From: WHUA01 sp963711215 | GTDB taxonomy: Bacteria; Pseudomonadota; Alphaproteobacteria; UBA8366 | Reading direction: 5' to 3' | DNA: 64,000 nt | NCBI GenBank assembly: GCA_963711215.1 | Contig: CAVQDH010000007.1 | Location: forward strand, 248,001-312,000 | Shown: piece after piece, positions 55,796-64,000 of the stretch | How positions within the stretch are numbered: position 1 is the first letter of the stretch | Layout of the letters: each line of letters begins with the position of its first letter | Program-made: the position numbers and the translations under genes | The notes under the pieces: model-generated | What the model was told of the DNA's origin: nothing | Databases searched by the model: none | Seen by the model: only the letters and a program-made list of their open reading frames with translations

Positions 55796-57180
55796 ACCGA
55801 ACCAAGCACCCCGGATACGGCGTCGGAAAATTCCGCTGATATCAACGATCTCCTGCAAACCGGCGACGCCAGCGCGGTGATAGACCGGTTCGGCGGCATC
55901 CGGCCCATGGCGGCAAAGCTCGGCGTTCCGGTGACGACCGTCCAGGGATGGAAGGGCCGCGGCCATATTCCCGACAACCGCTTCGCGACCGTCCGCAGCG
56001 CCGCCGCGGCGCATGGCGTCGACCTGTCGTCCGATCCGCAATCGCCGGCGGCGCCGCGTCCGACCCCGCCGGCTGCCGAAACGAACCCGCCGGAGCCTTC
56101 GGAGGCGGCGGCGCCGCCGCGCCGGCTGCGCCGATGGGCGGCTCGGGTGTTGCCTGGGCGGCGTTGATCCTGGCCATCGTCGCGCTCGCCGGCATGGCGT
56201 CCTACCGGTACTGGAGCCAGTTCGTCGGCGACGGACCGGCGGCGACGGCGGGCCTGTCGACGCGCGTCGCGAAGCTCGAAGCGGCCGCCGCGCCGGACGA
56301 TGGGCTGCGCCTGCGCATGGACCGCATCGACGAAAGGATCGACACCTTATCGCGCCAGGTCGCGCGGCTGGCGTCCTCCGCCGGCGGCGGCGGCAAGGCG
56401 GTGGAATCGGTGACCGCCGAGGTTGGCGCGCTCCGGTCTTCGGTCGACGCGCTAACGCATCGGATCGCCCAGGCGGAACAGCGAGCAACCTCGACCGCGG
56501 CGACGACCGGCGATTCGCTGGCAGCGTTGCGCGAAGATCTCGCGGCGCTGCGCCGGACGGCGGATGCGATGGAAGGCCGCGTCAAGACGCTGGAGACGCG
56601 GCGCCCGGTAAGCGGCGAGCGGATTGCCGCGCTCGCCGTTGCCGCCGGGCAGCTCGAAACCGCCTTGGATAGCGGCGGGCCTTACGGCGGCGCGCTCGAC
56701 GGCTTGCTCGCCTTGGCCGACGGCGACGAGGCGATCAAGAATGCGGCCGGAACTCTCCACAGCTGGGCCAAGACGGGCGTGCCGACGCTGGCCGATCTGT
56801 CGCACCGGTTCGCGGTGATGGCGCCCGAGCTACGCGCGCCGGCCGCCGCCCCGAAGAACGGCGGCTGGGTCGATACCCTGCGGGCGAAAGTGCTGTCGCT
56901 CGTCAATCTGCGCCCGGTCGGCAAGGGCGGGGAATCTTCGCCGGTCACGCGGGCGGAGCGGGCGCTGGCGCGCAACGATCTCGCCGCGGCGGTTCATGCG
57001 CTCGACGGCCTGCCCGGCCCGGCGATTCCGTGGCTGGCCGAGGCGCGGAACCGGCTCGCCGCGGACGCCGCCGTGTCGGCCGTGCGCGCCCGCATCGTCG
57101 ACCGGCTGGCGGCGGAGTCGCAGGCCGCCGCCGGCGGAAGCCCAAGCGCTGCCGGGACCGCCGGGCGCGGGACCCCATGA
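55793..57180 (+). pseudogene. Mitofilin-domain (COG4223-type) membrane protein, one apparent frameshift
   Basis: The N-terminal segment (GGIRPMAAKLGVPVTTVQGW, GHIPDNRFATVRSAAAAHG) resembles the small helix-turn-helix-like carph-isopro domain. A Pro/Ala-rich linker follows. Near 56115-56128 one base appears to be missing, and the frame continues with a single transmembrane helix (VAWAALILAIVALAGMASYR), a long coiled coil (SVDALTHRIAQAEQRATS, LREDLAALRRTADAME) and a C-terminal mitofilin-like domain (RAERALARNDLAAAVHALDG). Alphaproteobacterial homologues between hemD and hemY are proposed relatives of the mitochondrial cristae protein Mic60. The hemY ATG overlaps its stop. Whether the start is a TTG at 55793 or the protein is fused to HemD is unsettled. 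Confidence 0.8.
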
Positions 57181-58537
57181 AACGCGTCATCCTCCTCGCC
57201 GCGCTCATTCTGCTGGCCGCGCTCGCCGCCGCCTGGCTCGGCCGCAATCCCGGCACGGTGGCGATCGAATGGTTCGGCTGGCGGGCGGACACGTCGGTGG
57301 CGATGCTCGTCTTCATGATCGCCGTGGTCACCATCCTGGGCGCGCTGGTTTACAGGTTCTGGCGTTTCCTGCTGGCCCTGCCGGCGAGCATCGGGGAAGC
57401 GCTGCGCCTTCGCCGCCGCCGCCGGGGCTACGAAGCGCTCAGCTCCGGGATGATCGCGGCCGCGGCCGGCGACAGCCATGAAGCGCAGAAACAGGCGCGG
57501 CGGGCCGAAGCCCTGCTCGAAGATCTCTCGGCGACGCGCCTGCTGCGCGCCGAGGCGGCGCGGCTGGGCGGCGACACGGCGACCGCGCGCCGTACCTACG
57601 AAGAGATGGCGAGGCGCCCGAAACCGCGCTGATCGGGCTGCGCGGCCTGCTCGACCAGGCGGAAGCGGCGGGCGACCGGGCGGAAGCGCTGCGCCTTGCC
57701 GAGAAGGCCTATCGCCAGCATCCGAAGGCGCGCAGCATCGTCGAGCGGCTGTTCCAGCTTCAGGTCGATTTCGGGCAATGGGCGGCGGCCGACCACACCA
57801 TGGCCGAGGCGCTGCGCAACAAGGTCTTCGCCGCCTCCGACGCCAGGCCATGGCGCGCGGCGGTGCTCGTCGAGCGCAGCCGGCTGGCCGAGAAGGATGG
57901 CGAGATCGAAGCAGCGCTGTCCTTTGCCCGCGAGGCGCAGCAACTCGATCCGGAGCTCGTGCCGGCTACCGTTCAGCATGCCCGGCTGCTCGGCCGGCAG
58001 GGCAAGACGCGGCGCGCGCAGCGGCTGATCGAGAAGGCTTGGCCGCAACATCCGCATCCTGAAATTGCCGCGGCCTACGGCGCGCTGTTCGACGGCGAAG
58101 GGCCGCTGCAGCGGGTCAAGCGATACCAGCGGCTGCTGAGCTTCCGTCCCGATCACGCGGAGGGACATCTGGCGCTCGCCGAGGCGGCGCTCGACGCGGA
58201 GCTATGGGGCGAGGCGCGGGCCCATCTCGGGCAAGCCGCCGACCGGGCGCTGACCCCGCGCGTATGCCGTATGCTCGCCGACCTCGAGGAAGCGGAGCAC
58301 AACAACCTGGCGGAGTCGCGAAAGTGGCTCGAGCGCGTGGCGACCGCGGAACCGGACGCGGCCTGGGTTTGCAGCAGCTGCGGCGCGGCAGCGGGGACAT
58401 GGAGCGCGCGCTGCCATCACTGCGGCGCCTTCGATACGATGGACTGGCGTCCGCCGCCGCGCGCTGAGGCCCGTCTGCCGGCGCAACCCGCCGCGGCCAG
58501 CTTGCCGGGCCCGGCCCGCCTGGGGAAAGCCGGCTGA
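57177..58537 (+). pseudogene. hemY: HemY-type TPR membrane protein, one apparent frameshift
   Basis: Two transmembrane helices (VILLAALILLAALAAAWLG and VAMLVFMIAVVTILGALVYR) precede a TPR-rich cytoplasmic or periplasmic region. The frame breaks near 57607-57610 (missing base) and resumes as PETALIGLRGLLDQAEAAGD, QLQVDFGQWAAADHTMAEAL and AEGHLALAEAALDAELWGEA. The C-terminus carries a zinc-ribbon-like WVCSSCGAAAGTWSARCHHC. This is the alphaproteobacterial HemY, a presumed scaffold for heme enzymes, and not the Bacillus oxidase of the same name. The repaired length is about 453 residues. The ATG overlaps the mitofilin-gene stop (ATGA). Confidence 0.88.
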
Positions 58538-58583
58538 CCGGATCCGCACCGTGAAACGCCGGCTCGATGTCGGCAAAAGAATT

Positions 58584-58609
58584 GGGCCGGCGGAGGGAGC
58601 CGCCGGCCC
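58584..58609 (+). terminator. Strong hairpin downstream of hemY
   Basis: GGGCCGGCGG (58584-58593) pairs perfectly with CCGCCGGCCC (58600-58609) around a six-base AGGGAG loop. No T-tract follows on the plus strand, so termination would have to be factor-assisted or the hairpin protects the 3' end. The hemY stop is 47 bases upstream. Confidence 0.5.
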
Positions 58610-58875
58610 AGGATGGGGATAGAAAGATTGCAAGTTGATCAGTGGGAAGCTTCTGAAGACGTTGAGCGTCCGTGGTCGCTTCCTGCAGTGTGGCAAGGAT
58701 GATCCTAGGGCTTCGCATGCCTCCCCGCAGTGATGCACGTCACATAAGGTTAAAATCCTCTTTACCATCTTCGGCTATAGGGAAAGGCTGCAGGCAGGGC
58801 ATGGCTGGCCGCTTGCGAAACCGGCCCGACACGCTTATGTTCCGCGCCGTCAGGTACACGCGAAAGCGCCACGGC
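58610..58875. other. Intergenic region without a recognisable gene
   Basis: Apart from the hairpin before it, this stretch between hemY and tRNA-Thr shows no coding sequence. Near its middle GGTTAAAATCCTCTTTACC resembles a CtrA box (TTAA-N7-TTTA) with one mismatch. An open frame running through it into the tRNA is spurious. Confidence 0.5.
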
Positions 58876-58951
<76 letters not shown>

Positions 58952-59024
58952 CTTTCCTTTCCGGATTGCATGGGTCGCCCGTCGCCGGCCGGCGCGGGTC
59001 AGCCGAGCCGTCGCGGGAGTTAGC

Positions 59025-59967
59025 ATGAGTCGGACCGAGGGAATCGACATCGCGGTCATCCTGCCGTGCTACAACGAAGCGGCGGCGATCGCGGGTGTGG
59101 TCAAAGATTTCCGGCAGGCGCTGCCGGACGCGGCCATCTACGTCTACGACAACAACTCGACCGACGACACTGCCTCCGTAGCGGAGGCGGCGGGTGCGCG
59201 TGTCCGCCACGAGCCGATGCAGGGCAAGGGCAATGTCGTGCGCCGGGCCTTTCGCGGATGTCGAGGCCGACGTCTATGTCATGGCGGACGGCGACGGCAC
59301 CTACGACGCGAGCCGGGCGCCGGCGCTGGTCGACATGCTGCTCGACCGGCAGCTCGACATGGTCGTCGGCACGCGGGCGGACGACTCGCCTGACGCCTAC
59401 CGCTCGGGGCACCGCACCGGCAATCTGTTGTTCAACAAGGCGGTTGCCTGGCTGTTCGCCGACCGCTTCCGCGACATCTTCTCGGGCTACCGGGTATTTT
59501 CCCGGCGCTTCGTGAAATCCTTCCCGGCCTTGTCCCAAGGCTTCGAGATCGAGACCGAGCTGTCCGTCCACGCGATCCAGCTCCGCATGCCCGTCGCCGA
59601 AGCGCCGACGGCTTACGGCAGCCGCGCCGAAGGCTCGGAGAGCAAGCTTCGGACGTACCGCGACGGGTTCAGGATCCTGTTCACCATCCTTCGCTTCATC
59701 CAGCACTACCGGCCGCTGCTGTTCTACAGCGTGGCGGCCGCGTCGCTGGCCTTGCTGTCGATCTTGCTTGGCTATCCGATCGTCATCGAATTCATCCAGA
59801 CGGGCCTCGTCCCGCGCCTGCCGACGGCGGTGCTCGCCACCGGCGTCATGCTGATCGCGGCGCTGTCCTTCGCCATCGGGCTGATTCTCAACGCCAACAG
59901 CCGCAGCCAGCTCGAGATGAAGCGCCTCAAATATCTCGAATATCCGCGAACCCCGCGCCGCCGTTAA
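59025..59967 (+). pseudogene. Family 2 glycosyltransferase, one apparent frameshift
   Basis: The start MSRTEGIDIAVILPCYNEAA is the GT-A nucleotide-sugar fold of DPM1/DPG synthase-like enzymes, followed by YVYDNNSTDDTASVAEAAG. Near 59245-59258 one extra base breaks the frame, which continues DVEADVYVMADGDGTYDASR (DxD motif), MVVGTRADDSPDAYRSGHR and DIFSGYRVFSRRFVKSFP. Two C-terminal membrane helices follow (PLLFYSVAAASLALLSILL, VMLIAALSFAIGLIL). This pattern fits polyprenyl-phosphate sugar transferases. ATG 59025 has GGGAG six bases upstream. The repaired length is about 313 residues. Its stop codon overlaps the convergent slipin stop (TTAA). Confidence 0.87.
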
Positions 59968-60737
59968 GACGGACTGCCGCCGCGCCGCTCTTCGCCGCGC
60001 CGCGTGAGCAGCTGCAGCATATCGATCGGGAAGGGGAAGACGATCGTCGAGGTTTTGTCGTTGGCGATCGCCTGCAGTGTCGTGAGGTAGCGCAGCTGGA
60101 TCGCCTGGCTGTTGGTCGACATGATCTTGGCGGCTTCGAGGAATTTCTCCGAAGCCTGCAGCTCGCCTTCCGCGTCGATCACTTTCGCGCGCCGCCCGCG
60201 CTCTGCTTCCGCCTGGCGGGCGATCGCGCGGATCATGCTTTCGTTGATGTCGACATGCTTGATCTCGACGTTCATCACCTTGATGCCCCAGGCGTCGGTC
60301 TGGGCATCGAGAATCGTCTGGATGTCGACATTGAGCTTGTCGCGCGCGGCCAGCATCTCGTCGAGCTCGTGCTGGCCCAGCACCGAGCGCAGCGTGGTCT
60401 GCGCCAGCTGGCTGGTCGCCATCATGAAGTCTTCCACCTGGATGATCGACCGCTCGGCGTCGATGACCCGGAAATAGACCACTGCATTCACTTTGACCGA
60501 GACGTTGTCGCGCGAGATCACGTCCTGTTCCGGCACGTCGAAAACGCGGGTGCGCAGATCGACCCGGACCATCTGCTGGATCACCGGAATGACGAGGATC
60601 AGGCCCGGGCCTTTCACCTTCCAGAAGCGGCCAAGCAGAAAGACCACGCCGCGTTCGTATTCGCGCGTGACGCGTAGCGCGGAGAATATCAGGAACAGCG
60701 GCACCAGAACGACGATTACGACCACGTAGCTCAGCAT
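59964..60737 (-). CDS. Slipin (SPFH/stomatin) membrane protein
   Basis: This 257-residue protein has an N-terminal hydrophobic hairpin (LSYVVVIVVLVPLFLIFSAL) and an SPFH domain: REYERGVVFLLGRFWKVKGP, DVISRDNVSVKVNAVVYFRV and LRSVLGQHELDEMLAARDKL. The C-terminal coiled coil contains RAIARQAEAERGRRAKVIDA. Stomatin-type proteins oligomerise in membranes and are the classic partners of NfeD proteases in lipid microdomain quality control. Here the nfeD gene is immediately upstream and overlaps its start by seven bases, so the pair is translationally coupled. Confidence 0.95.
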   Translation of the reverse strand: MLSYVVVIVVLVPLFLIFSALRVTREYERGVVFLLGRFWKVKGPGLILVIPVIQQMVRVDLRTRVFDVPEQDVISRDNVSVKVNAVVYFRVIDAERSIIQVEDFMMATSQLAQTTLRSVLGQHELDEMLAARDKLNVDIQTILDAQTDAWGIKVMNVEIKHVDINESMIRAIARQAEAERGRRAKVIDAEGELQASEKFLEAAKIMSTNSQAIQLRYLTTLQAIANDKTSTIVFPFPIDMLQLLTRRGEERRGGSPS

Positions 60738-62131
60738 GGGATCACCTCTATTTTCGGTTCGGGCTCGACCAGAAGCACGAGGCCGTCGCGCTGCCGGATG
60801 CGCACCTTGTTTCCAGGCGCCAGCTCGTTCCTCGCGCGCGCCTGCCAGATTTCGCCATGGGCGTGGATGCGGCCGGTAAGGCCGGACCAGGAAACCACCT
60901 CGCCGCCGAGGCCAATCATCTCTTCCGGTCCCGAAACGACGGCCCGCCGCCGTGCGCGCATCACCATCATGCCGACGAACAGGAAAAGGGCGGCGCTGAC
61001 CAAGGCGATCGCGCCGATCAGCGGCATGTAGACGCGGAATCCCGGAACGTCGGCGTCCATCAGCATGATCGAGCCGGCGACGAAGGAGGCGATGCCGCCG
61101 ATACCGAGCGCGCCGAAGCTCGGCACGAAGGCTTCCGTCACCATCAGCGCGGTGCCGAGCAGGATGAGGGCGAGCCCGACATAGTTGATCGGCAGGACGT
61201 TGAAGGCATAGAGCGCCAGCAGCAGGCTGACGGCGCCGACCGTGCCCGGCAATACCAGCCCCGGATGATAGAACTCGAAGATGATGCCGTAGATGCCGAC
61301 GATCATCAGGATATAGGCCACGTTCGGGTCGGTGATCACGCTCAGAAGCTCGCTGCGCCAGTCGGGCTCTATCGTCACCGTGTCGAGGTCCTTGGTCTTG
61401 AGCGTTCGCGTCATGCCGGCGACGGTGACCGTGCGCCCGTCGATCGCGGTGAGAAGCGCGCGAACGCTGGGCGCGATCAGGTCGATGACCTTTAGCTGCA
61501 GCGCCTTCGTCGCCGAAAGCGAGGCCGCATGCCGCACAGCCTGTTCCGCCCAGTCGGCGTTGCGGCCGCGCAGCTCCGCAAGGCTGCGGATATAGGCGAT
61601 GGCCTCGCTCACCACCTTGTCGCGCAATGTCGGGTGCCCCGCCGGCTGCGCGCCGGCCGTCTTGTCGCCATCCTTCGACCCCGATTTTTCAGGCTTCGAG
61701 CCGAACGGGTTGGAAGGGGTATCCGATCCGCCGATGCTGATGGGCGTGGCCGCGCCGAGGTCGGTGCCGGGCGCCATCGCCGCGATATGCGTGGCGTAGA
61801 GGATGTAGGTGCCGGCGCTGGCGGCGCGGGCGCCGCTCGGCGCGACGTAGCCGACCACCGGCACCGGAGACGCGATGATCGACTTGATGATGTTGCGCAT
61901 CGCGGTATCGAGGCCGCCCGGCGTGTCGATCCGCAGGATGATCAGCGGCGCGCCTTTCTTTGCCGCCTCGTCGATCCCGCGCCGGACGTAATCACTGGTG
62001 GCCGGACCGATGCCGCCCTTGATGTCCAAAATGACGGCGGGATTTTGCGCCGGCGGCTGCGGCTCAGCCGCGGAAAGCGCGAGCGCGCCGAAGACCATCA
62101 GCGATAGGAACAAAATGACTCGTGCGATCAT
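60731..62131 (-). CDS. nfeD: NfeD-family membrane serine protease (long form)
   Basis: The protein is 466 residues. A signal peptide (ARVILFLSLMVFGALALSAA) precedes a ClpP-like protease domain: VILDIKGGIGPATSDYVRRG, LIILRIDTPGGLDTAMRNII and VAPSGARAASAGTYILYATH, with the nucleophile Ser in ASAGT. The Lys partner is near SLSATKALQLKVIDLIAP. Five or so transmembrane helices follow (for example VAYILMIVGIYGIIFEFYH and GTVGAVSLLLALYAFNVL), ending in an OB-fold domain (WSGLTGRIHAHGEIWQARA). It cleaves hydrophobic segments of membrane proteins, probably including its slipin partner. It is intact and in one operon with the slipin gene. Confidence 0.95.
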   Translation of the reverse strand: MIARVILFLSLMVFGALALSAAEPQPPAQNPAVILDIKGGIGPATSDYVRRGIDEAAKKGAPLIILRIDTPGGLDTAMRNIIKSIIASPVPVVGYVAPSGARAASAGTYILYATHIAAMAPGTDLGAATPISIGGSDTPSNPFGSKPEKSGSKDGDKTAGAQPAGHPTLRDKVVSEAIAYIRSLAELRGRNADWAEQAVRHAASLSATKALQLKVIDLIAPSVRALLTAIDGRTVTVAGMTRTLKTKDLDTVTIEPDWRSELLSVITDPNVAYILMIVGIYGIIFEFYHPGLVLPGTVGAVSLLLALYAFNVLPINYVGLALILLGTALMVTEAFVPSFGALGIGGIASFVAGSIMLMDADVPGFRVYMPLIGAIALVSAALFLFVGMMVMRARRRAVVSGPEEMIGLGGEVVSWSGLTGRIHAHGEIWQARARNELAPGNKVRIRQRDGLVLLVEPEPKIEVIPC

Positions 62132-62193
62132 CTCTCGGGTGCTCCTAGCGGGGCATAACTTAGCACGAAGCGATGCCCGCAGGCTGATTCAGG

Positions 62194-62949
62194 TCACCCC
62201 TGGCTTTCCAGGCCGATGGCGCTGCCGATCGCGGCGCCCAGCATGCCGGCCGCGCTGGCGCCCGGCACCGCAATCTCGACGAGACCGCTGGAATTTCCGT
62301 ACCAGAAGGGCCGGCCGGCCGGCGCCTCGCCGAACACGCGGGCATGGTGCACGGCTTGTCCGTTGACGCGCAGAACGGTCGCCGTGCCGATCATATCCGC
62401 GCGCAGGCCGGTCATCAGATTGCCGAAGCGGTCCGTATAGATGACTTCCGTGAGGTCGTCGGGCCACGCGGCGCCCGGTTCCTGGACGGGCTTCTCGCCG
62501 CCGGCGGAATCCAGCCAGTTGGCAGGCGCGATCCCGGCCGATGCGATCCGCGCGGCGACCGGTGCGAACAGGTCACGGCCGTGAAAGGATTGGGACAGCC
62601 TTTCCGGCTGCCAGCGGATACGCCAGCGGCGATGCGCCCGCGCACGCCGCTGCACCAGTTCGAATAAGCCGTTGCCCGGCCCGACGAACCAGCGGCGGTC
62701 GGCCTCGACGACGACCGGCGGCCGCTCGGTCCCGACACCCGGGTCGACGACGGCGCAGCAGACGGATCGCTCCGGGAATTCGGCGACGAGCGCGGCCAGG
62801 AGGTAGGCCGAGGCGCGCGGGTCGTGCGCCGGGGCGTCATGCATCAGGTCGATGATGGGCATGCCGCGCGCCTGCTGCGCCAGCACCGCGTGCATCTGGC
62901 CGACATAAGGGCCTTCATGGCCGAAATCGGTGAACAGGAAAATCACCAC
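62194..62949 (-). CDS. SAM hydrolase family protein (adenosyl hydroxide hydrolase, DUF62)
   Basis: This protein of about 251 residues is of the SAM-dependent halogenase/hydroxide adenosyltransferase family. Its motifs are VIFLFTDFGHEGPYVGQMHA, VVDPGVGTERPPVVVEADRR, VGPGNGLFELVQRR, SFHGRDLFAPVAARIA and VIYTDRFGNLMTGL. Bacterial enzymes of this kind hydrolyse S-adenosylmethionine to adenosine and methionine; chlorinases and fluorinases share the fold but have different key residues. The start is uncertain: GTG 62949 (or 62946) gives the conserved N-terminus, while a TTG at 62982 would extend it. It is divergent from the SDR at 63024. Confidence 0.88.
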   Translation of the reverse strand: MVIFLFTDFGHEGPYVGQMHAVLAQQARGMPIIDLMHDAPAHDPRASAYLLAALVAEFPERSVCCAVVDPGVGTERPPVVVEADRRWFVGPGNGLFELVQRRARAHRRWRIRWQPERLSQSFHGRDLFAPVAARIASAGIAPANWLDSAGGEKPVQEPGAAWPDDLTEVIYTDRFGNLMTGLRADMIGTATVLRVNGQAVHHARVFGEAPAGRPFWYGNSSGLVEIAVPGASAAGMLGAAIGSAIGLESQG

Positions 62950-63023
62950 GCCACTATGGCGAAACGGCGCCCGACAGGGCAAGGTTTCCGAAGAAACGAC
63001 GTACGAAAGAGGAGGACCGAACC

Positions 63024-63779
63024 ATGCGGCTGAAAGACAGGATTGCGATTGTTACCGGCGCCGGGTCGGGCTTCGGCCGCGGCATTGCGACACGCTTTGT
63101 CGAGGAGGGCGCGCGGGTCGTGCTGGCCGATATCAATGTGGCGGCCGGCCAGGCCGCCGTCGAAGGAATGGCAAACACGGAAGCCGCGACCTTCTGCAAG
63201 GCGGACGTGTCGCACAACGCGGATATGAGGGCGCTGGTCCAGGCGGCGCTGGACCGTTTCGGCGGGCTCGACATCTTCGTCAACAACGCCGGCATCACGC
63301 ACCGGCGGCAGCCGCTGCTCGAGGTCGACGAGGCGACCTTCGACCGCATCCTTGCGGTCAATGTGAAGTCGATCTACCTCTCCGCGCTGCATGCGGTGCC
63401 CGTGCTGCGGCAACGCGGCGGCGGCGTGATGATCAATATCGCGTCGACCGCGGGCGTCCGGCCGCGCCCGGGGCTGACCTGGTACAACGGGTCGAAGGGG
63501 GCGGTGATCACGCTCACCAAGTCGATGGCGGTCGAGCTGGCGCCCGACCGTATCCGGGTCTGCGGCATCAATCCGGTGCTCGGTGAATCCGGGATGACCG
63601 AAATGTTCATGGGCGAGGCGGACACGCCGGAAAACCGCAAGAAATTCGAGGCGACGATCCCGCTCGGCCGGTTCAGCACGCCACGCGATATCGCGAATGC
63701 CGCGCTCTATCTCGCCTCTGACGAGGCCGACCTGCTGACCGGGGTCTGCCTCGAGGTCGACGGCGGCCGCTGCATCTGA
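63024..63779 (+). CDS. Short-chain dehydrogenase/reductase (canonical)
   Basis: This 251-residue SDR has cofactor motif RIAIVTGAGSGFGRGIATRF, DIFVNNAGITH, the active-site sequence INIASTAGVRPRPGLTW followed by YNGSKGAVITLTKSMA, and the C-terminal LTGVCLEVDGGRCI. Ser, Tyr and Lys are all in place, in contrast to the two SDRs at 25-27 kb. It is likely an NAD-dependent alcohol or 3-hydroxy dehydrogenase; the substrate is unknown. An AGAGGAGG-like ribosome-binding site precedes the ATG. It ends in a terminator-like hairpin shared with the convergent Bax-inhibitor-like gene. Confidence 0.93.
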   Translation: MRLKDRIAIVTGAGSGFGRGIATRFVEEGARVVLADINVAAGQAAVEGMANTEAATFCKADVSHNADMRALVQAALDRFGGLDIFVNNAGITHRRQPLLEVDEATFDRILAVNVKSIYLSALHAVPVLRQRGGGVMINIASTAGVRPRPGLTWYNGSKGAVITLTKSMAVELAPDRIRVCGINPVLGESGMTEMFMGEADTPENRKKFEATIPLGRFSTPRDIANAALYLASDEADLLTGVCLEVDGGRCI

Positions 63780-63791
63780 CGGCCAAACGAA

Positions 63792-63819
63792 AACCGCCCG
63801 GGACGGCGCCCGGGCGGTT
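63792..63819. terminator. Bidirectional terminator between the SDR and the BI-1 family gene
   Basis: AACCGCCCGGG (63792-63802) pairs with CCCGGGCGGTT (63809-63819). On the minus strand the stem is followed by TTTTCGTTT, which suits termination of the gene ending at 63843. On the plus strand only CGAACTTGAAA follows. Confidence 0.75.
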
Positions 63820-63842
63820 CGAACTTGAAACGGCGTTCAGTG

Positions 63843-64000
63843 CTAGTTGCGGTTGCCGAAGATCGAGAGCAGCCAGACGAACATCGTCACGAAGCTGCCA
63901 TAGAGCGTGAACGCCCCGAAGATCGCCTTGCGCGAGGTCAGCTCGTCCCCGTCGCTGGCCGCATAGAATTCCTTGATCGCCTGGGTCTCATAGGCGGTCA
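63843..64000 (-). CDS. Bax inhibitor-1/YccA family protein, 3' end only
   Basis: The last 51 codons or so of a gene entering from the right edge of the window read TAYETQAIKEFYAASDGDEL, then KAIFGAFTLYGSFVTMFVWL and end LSIFGNRN followed by TAG. The order of an Asp/Glu-rich loop, a final transmembrane helix and a LFGNR-type C-terminus is diagnostic of the Bax inhibitor-1 (UPF0005) family of seven-helix membrane proteins. The start lies outside the window. Confidence 0.9.
   Translation of the reverse strand, partial: TAYETQAIKEFYAASDGDELTSRKAIFGAFTLYGSFVTMFVWLLSIFGNRN

Noticed and set aside
58750..58764. Near CtrA box TTAAAATCCTCTTTA
   Set aside because: One of the two half-sites is TTTA instead of TTAA and no gene with a matching start lies close by, so it is not reported as a site.

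Overview
This is about 64 kb of a high-GC chromosome, almost certainly from an alphaproteobacterium of the Rhodospirillales type. The reasons are the gene neighbourhoods (ftsK-lolA-xthA; glnK-amtB; purH, heparinase-like, rpe, rsmB, htpX, DUF1674; gpsA-tsaD divergent from hemC-hemD-mitofilin-hemY), the giant 180-kDa-class NAD-glutamate dehydrogenase, and two perfect TTAA-N7-TTAA boxes of the kind bound by the cell-cycle regulator CtrA. Nearly everything is core housekeeping. I see no phage genes, insertion sequences, CRISPR arrays or plasmid functions.

Layout. (a) 1-8.8 kb: an envelope or polysaccharide locus. Five minus-strand genes (four glycosyltransferases and a histidine phosphatase) diverge from a plus-strand pair: an ABC exporter with a strongly degenerate, enlarged nucleotide-binding domain, and a stand-alone cyclic-nucleotide-binding-domain protein. 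A perfect CtrA-type box lies in the divergent promoter. (b) 9-15.4 kb: xthA, a fumarylacetoacetase-fold hydrolase, an alpha/beta hydrolase, a class I amidotransferase-like hydrolase, lolA and ftsK. (c) 15.8-18.1 kb: a nitrogen-control module in which amtB is bracketed by two PII genes. (d) 18.4-25.1 kb: a UbiH-family hydroxylase, DUF971, Trm112-like, LON-like, thioredoxin-TPR, a Cys-tRNA(Pro)/Pro-tRNA deacylase family protein, tRNA-Gly(GCC), and an orphan membrane histidine kinase with a second CtrA-type box just upstream. (e) 25.4-34.9 kb: two atypical SDRs, a CoA-transferase pair, the large glutamate dehydrogenase, a multi-pass membrane protein and YbjQ. (f) 35-45.5 kb: purH, a surface-polysaccharide trio (WbpM-like, epimerase, WecA-like), heparinase-like, rpe, rsmB, htpX and DUF1674. 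(g) 45.5-52 kb: formate/nitrite transporter, GST, acs, creatininase-like, Rieske, EVE and YCII proteins. (h) 52-64 kb: gpsA, tsaD, the heme cluster, tRNA-Thr(CGT), a GT2, slipin-NfeD, an adenosyl-hydroxide hydrolase family protein, an SDR, and the 3' end of a Bax-inhibitor-1 family gene.

A pervasive feature is single-base frame disruption. At least eleven genes, including the normally essential or near-universal ftsK, rsmB and hemY, read through only if one base is added or removed, often in or next to a G/C run. This looks like uncorrected sequencing indels rather than biological decay. It also creates false fusions (rsmB-rpe, probably hemD-mitofilin). Affected genes are annotated across their full extent and flagged.

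The most unusual candidate is the ABC protein at 5.6-8.3 kb. About 280 extra residues lie between Walker A and the signature region, and the insert carries copies of a recurring N-[AT]-[SV/TV/TI]-x-[ED]-N-hydrophobic-[FY]-G segment. The Q-loop, signature, Walker B Asp and switch His are all substituted. It is paired with a cNMP-sensor-like protein and placed opposite glycosyltransferases under a probable CtrA box.
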